A stretch of DNA of 64,000 bases from Mesohalobacter halotolerans. Lineage in GTDB: Bacteria; Bacteroidota; Bacteroidia; Flavobacteriales; Flavobacteriaceae. This document shows positions 35,085 to 43,147 of this stretch, one piece after another. The stretch covers positions 372,001 through 436,000 of the forward strand of contig NZ_SWMU01000003.1 of assembly GCF_006120725.1 (NCBI RefSeq), read 5' to 3'. The notes beneath the pieces were generated by a model. The model was not told the origin of the DNA, made no database searches, and saw only the letters and a program-made list of their open reading frames with translations. A program made the position numbers and the translations under genes. Numbering within the stretch: the first letter of the stretch is position 1; each line of letters starts with the position of its first letter.

Positions 35085-35846
35085 ATGAAATTCAAATTTT
35101 ATTTTTTCTTTTCAGTCATTGTAATAATGAGTTGCAATACGTCAAAAAACTCAAAACTTACTGCTGAAAGCATTGTCAATAAAGCTATAGAAGTTTCTGG
35201 CAAAACTGCATTTAAAACTTCAGAAGTCAGTTTTGAATTTAGAGACAAAATCTATATTAGCCAAGGTCACTGCAATCATTATATCCTTAAAAGAATTTCA
35301 ACAAAGACAGATAGCACTTTATTAGATATTTTAGAACCTGGTAAAGGCTTTAAGCGCTACGTAAATGATTCATTAATTCAAGTTGCAGACACTACAGCAC
35401 AAAAGTTTTCTGAATCTATCAACTCTGTGCATTATTTTGTTCAATTACCGTATCGACTCAATGATAAGGCCGTCAACAAAACCTATAAAGGTTTAGATAC
35501 CATCAATAACAAAGTGTACCATCAGCTTGAAGTCACATTTGACCAAGAAGGTGGCGGGGCAGATTTTCAGGATGTGTATATGTATTGGTTTGGCAAAGAG
35601 GATTATAAACTCGATTACTTAGCCTATAGTTTTGTCGTCAATGGTGGCGGTATAAGATTTAGAGAAGCCTATAATGAACGATATATCGATAGTATTAGAT
35701 TTGTAGATTATAGAAATTATAAGCCAAAATCAGACGATATCAAACTTGAAAAAATTTCAAAAGCATTTAATAACGGACAACTTGAATTACTCTCAAAAAT
35801 TGAAAATGAAAACATACAAGTCGAGAAGTCTAAAGAAAAGTGTTAA
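35085..35846 (+). CDS. DUF6503-like lipoprotein of unknown function
   Basis: A 253-aa lipoprotein (lipobox VIMSC, Cys17) with no catalytic motif that I recognise. The body is a beta-rich domain (AIEVSGKTAFKTSEVSFEF, YVQLPYRLNDKAVNKTY, DVYMYWFGKEDYKLDYLAYS, ending IRFVDYRNYKPKSDD) with the look of outer-membrane lipoprotein-sorting (LolA/LolB-like) folds and of the DUF6503 family. It stands alone between pheT and the toxin-antitoxin pair. A weak hairpin, AAGAC-TATT-GTCTT (35851-35864), lies just after the stop. Confidence 0.7.
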   Translation: MKFKFYFFFSVIVIMSCNTSKNSKLTAESIVNKAIEVSGKTAFKTSEVSFEFRDKIYISQGHCNHYILKRISTKTDSTLLDILEPGKGFKRYVNDSLIQVADTTAQKFSESINSVHYFVQLPYRLNDKAVNKTYKGLDTINNKVYHQLEVTFDQEGGGADFQDVYMYWFGKEDYKLDYLAYSFVVNGGGIRFREAYNERYIDSIRFVDYRNYKPKSDDIKLEKISKAFNNGQLELLSKIENENIQVEKSKEKC

Positions 35847-35857
35847 AGTTAAGACTA

Positions 35858-35891
35858 TTGTCTTTATATTTTAGACATTTGTATATATTTG
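35858..35891 (+). promoter_or_regulatory. Candidate promoter of the Xre/RES toxin-antitoxin operon
   Basis: TTG (35858-35860) and TATATTTG (35884-35891) are spaced by 23 bp, close to the -33/-7 pattern. The -7 box ends 9 bp before the antitoxin ATG, so the transcript would be nearly leaderless. It overlaps the weak hairpin at 35851-35864. Confidence 0.5.
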
Positions 35892-35900
35892 CATTGAAGT

Positions 35901-36398
35901 ATGAAAAAATATAGTACCCATACCGAGCTAAAAGTTGTCAATGAAGCAGTATCAACTTACGTTACCAAAGATATCAAGCCAATGTTTGATATCAATAATT
36001 TTTCATTTTCAGATTTCATCAACGATAAAATTTTAGTGATTAAGTCAATCAGAAAGGGCTTATCCTATCAATTGTTTAAAACTATAATGCTGTTTTCCCC
36101 TTTTTCTGAAGAAGAATGGGCAGAATATCTTAACATTTCTCAAAAAAGTTTACAGCGTTACAAAAAGGCTAAAGACTTTCATTTCAAGCCTATACATTCT
36201 GAGAAAATTCTTGAAATCGCCGAGGTTACCGCTTTTGGCAAAGAGGTTTTTGACAATAATTCACAATTTCACGATTGGCTCAATACGCCTTCTTTAGCTT
36301 TCAACAATCTTACACCTGCTGAGTTGCTTAAAGATTCCTACGGCAAAGCGCTTGTTATGGATGAGCTCAACAGAATAGATCAAGGTATTTTTGCATAG
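35901..36398 (+). CDS. Antitoxin of the RES/Xre type (MbcA/ParS/Xre, DUF2384)
   Basis: A 165-aa antitoxin. The middle has an Xre-like helix-turn-helix region (FSEEEWAEYLNISQKSLQRY) and the C-terminus has the toxin-binding MbcA/ParS domain with its typical ending (FHDWLNTPSLAFNNLTPAEL, LLKDSYGKALVMDELNRIDQGIFA split as family motif). It should bind the RES toxin and repress its own promoter. Its stop TAG overlaps the toxin's GTG start by one base, which couples their translation. Confidence 0.9.
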   Translation: MKKYSTHTELKVVNEAVSTYVTKDIKPMFDINNFSFSDFINDKILVIKSIRKGLSYQLFKTIMLFSPFSEEEWAEYLNISQKSLQRYKKAKDFHFKPIHSEKILEIAEVTAFGKEVFDNNSQFHDWLNTPSLAFNNLTPAELLKDSYGKALVMDELNRIDQGIFA

Positions 36399-36859
36399 TG
36401 GAGGTTTTCAGGTTAGTAAGGCAAAAATATTCTAAATCTCTGAGTGGTAAAGGTTCAGCTTTATCAGGCAATCGTTGGAACAGTAAAGGTGTTGAGATGA
36501 TTTACACTGCACAAAGCAGAGCCTTGGCTATGGCTGAAGTTTTGGTGCATTTACCTTTACATCAACTGCCAAGTGATTACAAAATGATGTGTATTGAAAT
36601 TCCAGATAGCTTAGATATAAAAACACTTAAAAACAAAGACTTGCCCAAGTTATGGAATGCCTTACCACACCATATGAATAGTCAAAAAATTGGTGATAAC
36701 TTTATAATGCAAAACCAATTTATCGCTTTAAAGGTGCCAAGTGCGGTGGTTTTTGGTGATTTTAATTATTTGATCAATCCACATCATAAAGATCTTAATC
36801 GAATTAAAATTCAGTATGTTGCTGATTTTCCTTTTGATCAGCGGTTGAAATCTTTGTAG
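36398..36859 (+). CDS. RES-domain NAD+-degrading toxin
   Basis: A 153-aa RES-domain protein. The family's Arg-Glu-Ser core is visible: FRLVRQKYSKSLSGKGSALS, GNRWNSKGVEMIYTAQSRAL and AMAEVLVHLPL, with a late NYLINPHHKDL segment. Members such as MbcT and Res cleave NAD+ and arrest growth until bound by the Xre-type antitoxin. The start codon is GTG, overlapping the antitoxin stop. Length is normal and there is no sign of inactivation. Confidence 0.92.
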   Translation: MEVFRLVRQKYSKSLSGKGSALSGNRWNSKGVEMIYTAQSRALAMAEVLVHLPLHQLPSDYKMMCIEIPDSLDIKTLKNKDLPKLWNALPHHMNSQKIGDNFIMQNQFIALKVPSAVVFGDFNYLINPHHKDLNRIKIQYVADFPFDQRLKSL

Positions 36860-36943
36860 TAAAGTGTGAGACTTAACTTATTAAAAATAATATAGCAGTT
36901 AATTTAAAACTATAATTTAGGCAATGGTTTAATTATAATTTTA

Positions 36944-37834
36944 TCAATATTTTAGTTTTAAGCCTAACGACAAATTACGTCTTTTGTAAGGCTTATTTCT
37001 CATTCTCCCCTTATTGATGAAATCTATGATTGGAATAGCTGAAATTGTATCATTAAACACAAATTTTATGTATGTTTTTTGGTCGTAATATTTTGATTCT
37101 TCTTTATGTAATTTAGGTCGCACTGACGAACTTTTATCTAACAAAAATCCATCTTTAGATAAACCTATCATTTCAATACCAATACAAACACCTTCTTTAG
37201 AAAAATAGGTATCTGACTTTCCAAAATTTACATCTAAATCAACATTTTTATTTTCAATCTTAAATTCTTTAGTTTGATAGATTTTATTTTTAAAAAGCGT
37301 ATCACTACCTTCATAAACATTAAATTTTAGAATTGCTCTCACATTGTCGGTAAAATTTTTGCTCCATTTATGATGTTTAAATCTAAAGATAATTTTATCA
37401 ATTCTTGCGTCTGCATATTTTTTGGGATAAAGACAAGTGCACAATTCGTTATAATTTTTTAAAGGCCAGCTCTGATGATCAATCAAAATATTTTTTTGAG
37501 GCTTTATACTGATTTCTTTTTTGTAATCAATTATTGTGACTTCATTTAGTTTATTAACTTTTGGTTGTAAAAAAATTGTATCGGGAATTTCATATCTATG
37601 GATTGATAAATTTTTATAACCAAGAATTGAAATTTTGATGGTATCAGTTTTATCAGGAATCAAATTTGTATTAAAACTACCATTTGAATTAGTATAAAAA
37701 CCACCATCATTGTATGATATACTTGCATAAGAAATTGGTAAATTAGTTTCTTTATCATAAATGTAAGTGATATTCTGACCACTTATATTTATAAGATTAA
37801 ATAAAAATATTATTGATAAAATTTCAAGTTTCAT
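36944..37834 (-). CDS. Exported protein with N-terminal carboxypeptidase-like regulatory domain, function unknown
   Basis: A 296-aa exported protein. The ATG at 37834 gives a good signal peptide (MKLEILSIIFLFNLINISGQ); a GTG 21 bp upstream is less likely. Residues about 20-100 resemble the carboxypeptidase-D regulatory / CarboxypepD_reg-like beta-sandwich (TNLPISYASISYN, YTNSNGSFNTNL, ILGYKNLSIHR), common at the N-termini of Bacteroidota surface proteins. The remaining 190 residues are beta-rich and without a motif I can name (RIDKIIFRFKHHKW, GVCIGIEMIGL). It has its own start and an AT-rich upstream region. Base composition is lower in GC than the neighbours. Confidence 0.65.
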   Translation of the reverse strand: MKLEILSIIFLFNLINISGQNITYIYDKETNLPISYASISYNDGGFYTNSNGSFNTNLIPDKTDTIKISILGYKNLSIHRYEIPDTIFLQPKVNKLNEVTIIDYKKEISIKPQKNILIDHQSWPLKNYNELCTCLYPKKYADARIDKIIFRFKHHKWSKNFTDNVRAILKFNVYEGSDTLFKNKIYQTKEFKIENKNVDLDVNFGKSDTYFSKEGVCIGIEMIGLSKDGFLLDKSSSVRPKLHKEESKYYDQKTYIKFVFNDTISAIPIIDFINKGRMRNKPYKRRNLSLGLKLKY

Positions 37835-37895
37835 AATCAATAAATTAAGTACCACTAGGCATAACCTATTGATACAGTTTTAAAATAGATTATTA

Positions 37896-38519
37896 TTAAG
37901 GTAAAACAGGATCTGACCCAGGCTCTTCTCCACAGGTATAATCACTACAAGTAACACTTCCCCAAAACACCTTATAGCAACAGGTTCTATAACAATCGGC
38001 TGGGTCTAAAGAGGGTCGTCTTTCTACAGAACACGACCAACCCCAAAAACGACCTATACTTAAATTGATTGGTGGTACTTCAAAATCCTCCAAAAACCCC
38101 TCAACAAATATCTCTTCACTATCTTCATCACTGGCATCAAATTCATATAGTTCATCATCTACAAAATCGTCTATTACCAATAGATCTCGGGTTCTGTTGA
38201 GTTCTAGATACTGCGTAAAATCACCGTTGGTAAGATTTACAAATCCGGTAACTTCTGTTGAGCCGTCTGCAAATACTTCTTTCACGACAAAAGTATCTTC
38301 ATCTTCTGTAAATGTTCGTTCATAACCAAAAGTGTAGCCGTCTGGATATTTTTGTTCTAAATAAGAATTTAAATCAGGTAAACCATCTCTTTTTGCAAAA
38401 GTGAATTCTTCATTTGAGATTTCATTCAAATCCTCACTAACTTCCTCAGAAGTACAACCTACAAATAAGAAAAGGCTTAATATCAATATTATAAATGGGT
38501 TTTGTTTTAAATTATACAT
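37896..38519 (-). CDS. Acidic cysteine-rich lipoprotein of unknown function
   Basis: A 207-aa lipoprotein (lipobox FVGC, Cys22). The middle is strongly acidic (DDFVDDELYEFDASDEDSEE) and the last 50 residues carry six cysteines (WSC, DCYRTCC, TCSDYTC), likely disulfide-bonded outside the cytoplasm. I do not recognise a family. The 10-copy GTCGAGT repeat lies 114 bp upstream of its start, so its promoter region includes or abuts that array. It ends about 40 bp from the next gene on the same strand. Confidence 0.6.
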   Translation of the reverse strand: MYNLKQNPFIILILSLFLFVGCTSEEVSEDLNEISNEEFTFAKRDGLPDLNSYLEQKYPDGYTFGYERTFTEDEDTFVVKEVFADGSTEVTGFVNLTNGDFTQYLELNRTRDLLVIDDFVDDELYEFDASDEDSEEIFVEGFLEDFEVPPINLSIGRFWGWSCSVERRPSLDPADCYRTCCYKVFWGSVTCSDYTCGEEPGSDPVLP

Positions 38520-38632
38520 AGTTAAAATATTTGAGTTAAACTTAATTTTTAAAAATCATCAGAAATCTTAGAAGCTTAACTATGTAAATTCAAAGGGTTT
38601 AGAAAAGTAAAATTTTATTCTAGCCGACGTGC

Positions 38633-38702
38633 GTCGAGTGTCGAGTGTCGAGTGTCGAGTGTCGAGTGTCGAGTGTCGAGTGTCGAGTGTCGAGTGTCGA
38701 GT
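38633..38702. repeat. Ten perfect tandem copies of the 7-bp unit GTCGAGT
   Basis: Seventy bases made of ten identical GTCGAGT units, preceded by a partial variant (GACGTGC) and followed by GTC. The array lies in the 295-bp gap 38520-38814 upstream of the acidic lipoprotein gene and downstream of the endonuclease/phosphatase gene. A 7-bp perfect array of this length is prone to slippage. The rest of the gap is AT-rich with no feature that I can name. Confidence 0.95.
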
Positions 38703-38814
38703 GTCATATTTAGGGTTATTTATATCAAATTTATAATAAAATAATTTTATGGTATCAAATTAATTGAATTTTAACATTTTCATGCTGGTAATTCGCAAAA
38801 CTGAAATATAATAA

Positions 38815-39876
38815 TTACCTGTTATCTGATTTCGTTTCTTTTCCATCTTCAATCATTTCTTCAATGGTCTCTTTTTCACCTTCAGTTGGCTTAGCAGTAT
38901 CACAATGCTGTTTATAAACATCAGGTTTGACTACAAATTCACCATACAACGGAAAATGATCGGAATTGATGGGTTTTTCGGTTTTGAGCTTTTGGACATA
39001 AATAGATTTGGAATGAAAGATTAAATCTATAGGAAACCTAAAAAATAAATATTTAGCGTGAAATGTAGAAATAAATCCACGTCCAATTCTCGGGTCGAGG
39101 AGTTGAGCTGATTTTTTAAATAATTTTGAAGACTTTGACCAGGCGACATTATTAAAGTCACCTACGACTAAACAGGGTTGATTGAGTTTTTGTATTCTTT
39201 TCCCCAAGGCTAAAATATCCGCATCTCTTTCTTTGGAAGTTGTTTCTTCTGTTGGGCTTGGCGGTGGCGGATGCACCCCAAAAAATGTGAATTCATCTCC
39301 ATTTTTTGATATTAGATCTGCTTCAATACTCGGTAAGTCTTTGGCAACAAAATAATTGACCTGTATAGATTTTGCTTTAAGCTTAGTGTAAAAATGAATA
39401 CCATAAGTATTGTCTTGTGGGACTTTTTTTGCATATCGAAATAAGTCTTCAACGTCTTCTAAGGCCTTTTCCCAATGTTTATCGCTTTCTACAGTTAGCA
39501 ATATATCTGGCTTAAGCCGTTTAATTAAATCGATAAGCAAATGGTACTGCTGATTATATTGATAAACATTTACTGACAAAAAGCTCAGGGTTTCTTGAGT
39601 TGTCTCAATTCTTTTGCTTTCTTTGGGATAAATAGGAGTATATGGAAATAAAATAATCAAATTATGAAGCCAAGTCATGACTATCAAAACACTGAGCATT
39701 TTACTAATATCACTTAAATATGAAAATTGAATAAGCAGTATAATGAGGAGAATAGTTTGTAGAACACTCAGCTGTATTTTTGCAAAAGCGACATTACGGA
39801 ACACCCAATGCTGAAACGGCCAATAATGCAATGTTGACAGTATAACAACACAAAAAAGTAAAACCTCAACAATCAT
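38815..39876 (-). CDS. Membrane-anchored endonuclease/exonuclease/phosphatase-family protein
   Basis: A 353-aa protein with two or three hydrophobic helices in the first 85 residues, then an EEP-superfamily domain. Catalytic motifs are FLSVNVYQYN, PDILLTVESDKHW (metal Glu), FFGVHPPPPS, VVGDFNNVAWS (catalytic Asp/Asn) and the terminal SDHFPLYGEF (Asp-His). The family cleaves phosphodiesters in nucleic acids, phospholipids or small molecules; substrate unknown. The EEP domain would face the periplasm if the helix count is odd. A charged 30-residue tail ends the protein. Its ATG overlaps the stop of the preceding histidine-phosphatase gene by one base. Confidence 0.85.
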   Translation of the reverse strand: MIVEVLLFCVVILSTLHYWPFQHWVFRNVAFAKIQLSVLQTILLIILLIQFSYLSDISKMLSVLIVMTWLHNLIILFPYTPIYPKESKRIETTQETLSFLSVNVYQYNQQYHLLIDLIKRLKPDILLTVESDKHWEKALEDVEDLFRYAKKVPQDNTYGIHFYTKLKAKSIQVNYFVAKDLPSIEADLISKNGDEFTFFGVHPPPPSPTEETTSKERDADILALGKRIQKLNQPCLVVGDFNNVAWSKSSKLFKKSAQLLDPRIGRGFISTFHAKYLFFRFPIDLIFHSKSIYVQKLKTEKPINSDHFPLYGEFVVKPDVYKQHCDTAKPTEGEKETIEEMIEDGKETKSDNR

Positions 39877-40433
39877 TATTGGAGTAAAATATTGACAAAT
39901 GTATCTTGAGCCACAAAACCATCTTTATCAATTTTAACTTTATAAAGTCTGTGATTAATGCTGTCTGGTATGGGTTTGTATTTGTCTTGACCAATGATTT
40001 GGTTTACAAATTTTGGCGTCGTTTTGCTATGCCCGACAATGATGGTTTTTTTACCATAAGTTTTGGTCCAAAATTCTTCAGTAAACAATGTGTCTTTCGC
40101 TTCATAAAACTGGACTTGGTCTTTGTAGGGATAAACAATCGGAATCATGGTTTGAAACGTTCTCATATAATCGGTAGTGTAGAACATTTCTAATTTTTTG
40201 TCCTCAAAGTATTCGCCCCAATATTTACTGCGTTCAAAACCCTGATCACTTAGTTCGGGGTTTTTTTCAGAAGGATTATCTCTTAATTTTTCTGCGTGAC
40301 GAATGAGGTAGTATTTAGTTTCCTTTGGGGTTTTTCCAGAAGGAATATCGAGTTGTCTTACTGTTTTTTTATCGCTTTGGCAGGCAAAACATAACACGAG
40401 AGAAAGTGCTATTAAGGTATTAAAATATTTCAT
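39876..40433 (-). CDS. Histidine phosphatase superfamily lipoprotein
   Basis: A 185-aa histidine phosphatase with a lipoprotein signal (LCFAC, Cys18). The phospho-accepting RHAEK motif is at YYLIRHAEKL, and the second histidine is in TIIVGHSKTTPKFV. The C-terminal part is short, as in SixA-type members. It would remove phosphate from small molecules outside the cytoplasm. It is linked by overlaps to both neighbours (4 bp upstream, 1 bp downstream), in a run of phosphoesterase genes. Confidence 0.87.
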   Translation of the reverse strand: MKYFNTLIALSLVLCFACQSDKKTVRQLDIPSGKTPKETKYYLIRHAEKLRDNPSEKNPELSDQGFERSKYWGEYFEDKKLEMFYTTDYMRTFQTMIPIVYPYKDQVQFYEAKDTLFTEEFWTKTYGKKTIIVGHSKTTPKFVNQIIGQDKYKPIPDSINHRLYKVKIDKDGFVAQDTFVNILLQ

Positions 40434-41554
40434 CTATATGATTTTATAAGTTCTAGTAAAATAAACTGATTGAGTTGCTTCCCAATGGCATTAAAATTAT
40501 TATCACTGACCAAAATTAAACTTTTATTTCCATTGGGTAAATTTGGCCCAAAACTTATACCTTCAATATTATCAATAAATTTGTATTGTAAGTCATTTTT
40601 GATGGTTTTGGAATCAAAAATCAAGGTTTTAGGAAGGGTTTTACCTTTATATTTTTTCAAAATTTGCTTTTCTAAAATATTTTCAGCTGAAGAAATTTCT
40701 ACCAAAAACATTTTTATACGATTGCCTTTTGAGCCGTGACCAGCAGAATACGAGCGTTCAATAATGATAATATGATTTTTATCAAGTTGTAATAATTCGG
40801 TAGCACCGTTGAGTCCAAATGGCAACAATGGTATTCTAACCAATCGCTCTAAATCGTAAGCAAATTGGCGGTCAGCAGTGTGGTCTTCAAAATTAAAATG
40901 TGTCAATCTTAAAAGTGATTGTGTATTGTAGAGTTTGGGTTTTTTGCCGTCTTCTTCTAAAGGAATTTCATTAATGACCCAAAAGCCGGTCTTTTCGCTA
41001 TCAATAGTCAAGCCTTCAAAAACAGCATTGTGTCGGGGTCTGTTGGGATAATTAACGTCAAAATATTGAGGCAATTCATAATTTTTATGACATTGACCTT
41101 GCTCGTCAACTTTTAAGATTTGTGCATTTTCATTTGAATTGATGTAGCCTTCTGTTGAAATGAGATAACCGGAATGATCAGGCAAAAACCGAATACTTTC
41201 CGGGTCAAACCGGTTGAGCCCTTCACATTTTAAAACTTTAGCATCAATAAATTTGACGTATTGAAATTTCTGTTTGTCGATTTTGATATCCGCTTTGAAA
41301 ATATCGGGATTTTTAGATTTATCGGAAATTAAAACAAAATATTCGCCATTATAATCTATGCCTGACAATCCGCCAACTTCAATTTTTTTGAAAGATTTTT
41401 GCGTTAAAATAAATTCATCTAAAAATTTAACTTGATATGGTGCAGATACATCTAATTTGGTCGTTTTGCAACCCATCAACAATAACCCAACAAAAAAAGC
41501 TACAATATTTAAAATTATGATATTGTAGCTTTTAGTGTATTGTTTTGATCTCAT
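40430..41554 (-). CDS. Phytase-like / esterase-like beta-propeller lipoprotein
   Basis: A 374-aa lipoprotein (LLMGC, Cys29) of the phytase-like (esterase-like activity of phytase) family. The motifs GGLSGIDYNGEYFVLISDKS, FDPESIRFLPDHSGYLISTE and AVFEGLTIDSEKTGFWVINE mark a beta-propeller with acidic loops able to hold calcium. A late NIEGISFGPNLPNGNKSLIL segment is also typical. Phosphate release from organic phosphates is the presumed role, but the family is weakly characterised. It overlaps the histidine phosphatase gene by 4 bp and lies 1 bp after the PPIase gene. Confidence 0.83.
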   Translation of the reverse strand: MRSKQYTKSYNIIILNIVAFFVGLLLMGCKTTKLDVSAPYQVKFLDEFILTQKSFKKIEVGGLSGIDYNGEYFVLISDKSKNPDIFKADIKIDKQKFQYVKFIDAKVLKCEGLNRFDPESIRFLPDHSGYLISTEGYINSNENAQILKVDEQGQCHKNYELPQYFDVNYPNRPRHNAVFEGLTIDSEKTGFWVINEIPLEEDGKKPKLYNTQSLLRLTHFNFEDHTADRQFAYDLERLVRIPLLPFGLNGATELLQLDKNHIIIIERSYSAGHGSKGNRIKMFLVEISSAENILEKQILKKYKGKTLPKTLIFDSKTIKNDLQYKFIDNIEGISFGPNLPNGNKSLILVSDNNFNAIGKQLNQFILLELIKSYR

Positions 41555-41555
41555 T

Positions 41556-42602
41556 TTATTTGATATCGACTAGCTCGACATCAAATATCAAGTAGGCATT
41601 TGGTGGAATAACACCGCCGGCACCACGTGGTCCGTAACCTAAATCCGGTGGAATCACGAAAGTGGCTTTTTCGCCTTTTTTCAATAAGGCTACGCCTTCG
41701 TCCCATCCTGCAATAACGCGGCGTTGACCTAGTGGGAATGTGATGGGTTTATCTCTTTTATAAGACGAGTCGAAAACCGTGCCGTCAATCAACCGGCCTT
41801 CGTAATGCACGCTGACGTTATCACCAGCTTGCGGTTGTTGGCCATCAGGATTTTCTTTAGTAATGACATATTTTAAACCAGATTCAGTTTCGGTTAAATT
41901 GTCATACATACTATTGATTTTGTTGTTGATTTCTTCTTGCTTTTTAGCTTCTGCTTCTTCAAAAGCTTGAATACCATCTTCGAAAGCTTTTACGGCATCA
42001 AATGCCTCAGCCTCTTTCCCTTTTCTGATGATTTCAACCGTATTGATTCTGATCTCTTCTTCGGGTTTGTTTCTCGCATCAGCTTTTGCATTCCCAATAG
42101 AATCTGCAACAGCTTGGCCTTCTACAATTTGTCCAAAAACAGAATAACCTCCATCTAATCTTGGTCTTGGTCTCAAAGTAATAAAAAATTGACTCCCGTT
42201 AGTATTTGGGCCACTGTTAGCCATAGACAAAACACCAATGGTATCATGAGATAATTCTGGCTTAGTTTCGTTTGGAAATTTATAACCTGGGTCACCTTGA
42301 CCAGTCCCAAGCGGATCGCCACCTTGAATGATATTATCTTTCATAACCCTATGGAAGGTTAGAGAATCATAAAAGTTAACCCCTTGATATTTTTCTTTGG
42401 CTTTAGGATTATTGCCTTCTGCAAGCGACACAAAATTTCCAACAGTCATTGGCGCTTTATCGTGATAAAGTTGGGCGATAAATTCACCGTAATTCGTATC
42501 AAATTTAGCATAAATACCATCTTTGAGATTGGGGTATTCATCTTGGCAAGCCATACTTGTAATGATTAGAGTTAGTAAAAATAATTTAGAAAGTGTTTTC
42601 AT
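41556..42602 (-). CDS. Cyclophilin-FKBP fusion peptidyl-prolyl isomerase lipoprotein
   Basis: A 348-aa lipoprotein (TSMAC, Cys19) joining two unrelated isomerase folds. Residues about 30-190 are a cyclophilin (FHRVMKDNIIQGGDPLGTG, FPNETKPELSHDTIGVLSMA, NGSQFFITLRPRPRLDGG). A helical, glutamate/lysine-rich linker (200-235) leads to an FKBP domain at about 240-348 (GDNVSVHYEGRLIDGTVFDS, GWDEGVALLKKGEKATFVIP, GAGGVIPPNAYLIFDVELVD). Both active sites look complete. It should catalyse prolyl isomerisation of proteins in the periplasm. It overlaps gldI by 4 bp. Confidence 0.93.
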   Translation of the reverse strand: MKTLSKLFLLTLIITSMACQDEYPNLKDGIYAKFDTNYGEFIAQLYHDKAPMTVGNFVSLAEGNNPKAKEKYQGVNFYDSLTFHRVMKDNIIQGGDPLGTGQGDPGYKFPNETKPELSHDTIGVLSMANSGPNTNGSQFFITLRPRPRLDGGYSVFGQIVEGQAVADSIGNAKADARNKPEEEIRINTVEIIRKGKEAEAFDAVKAFEDGIQAFEEAEAKKQEEINNKINSMYDNLTETESGLKYVITKENPDGQQPQAGDNVSVHYEGRLIDGTVFDSSYKRDKPITFPLGQRRVIAGWDEGVALLKKGEKATFVIPPDLGYGPRGAGGVIPPNAYLIFDVELVDIK

Positions 42603-43147
42603 TGTTCTGTTTGTTTTATCGATTTTAATTTTACAGTTGCTTTTAAAGGCACATCAGAGCCTATTCTTTTTTTATCACCATAAAACCCATAGGCACGAGA
42701 TGACGGAAACAGGAAAGTGACTTGTTCTCCAGCTTTCATGATTTTTAGTCCTTCTCGTAGTCCCGTCATTAAACGTTGTTGATCCATTAAATATTGTCGT
42801 TGGCCAACCTCAGCCATTGTATAAATGGTATCTTCAGCAAATGTTCTCAAGTTATAGGTAAAGGTCACTTGATCTCCAAATTGTGGTGTTATGGAATCGC
42901 TGTTATTTTTCTGAACATAATGATACCAAAACCCATCAGAGGAATTGAAGTAGGTATTAGCACTATCGTTTTCAATGATTTTAAATATGGCTTCTTCTTC
43001 AGCTTTAAGCAAAGCTTGGTTGCGTTTTAGGGATTCATCCAAAAAAGAACCGCTTTTATAACTTACTGGTTTTCTAGGCTTAGGCTGATGACAAGACATC
43101 AAAAAGACCAGTAAAAACAAGCTAAAAACAATCCTAAAATGCTGCAT
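42599..43147 (-). CDS. gldI: Gliding-motility lipoprotein GldI, FKBP-type PPIase
   Basis: A 182-aa lipoprotein (LMSC, Cys19) with a C-terminal FKBP-type domain (FGDQVTFTYNLRTFAEDTIY, GLREGLKIMKAGEQVTFLFP, SSRAYGFYGDKKRIGSDVPL). The size, the helical N-terminal part and the position beside another FKBP match GldI, required for gliding in Flavobacterium johnsoniae. It probably assists folding of gliding/T9SS proteins. It overlaps the upstream nrnA-like gene by 14 bp and the downstream PPIase gene by 4 bp. Confidence 0.88.
   Translation of the reverse strand: MQHFRIVFSLFLLVFLMSCHQPKPRKPVSYKSGSFLDESLKRNQALLKAEEEAIFKIIENDSANTYFNSSDGFWYHYVQKNNSDSITPQFGDQVTFTYNLRTFAEDTIYTMAEVGQRQYLMDQQRLMTGLREGLKIMKAGEQVTFLFPSSRAYGFYGDKKRIGSDVPLKATVKLKSIKQTEQ

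Noticed and set aside
38633-38702. CRISPR-like array
   Set aside because: The 7-bp units are directly contiguous with no spacers, and no cas genes are present.
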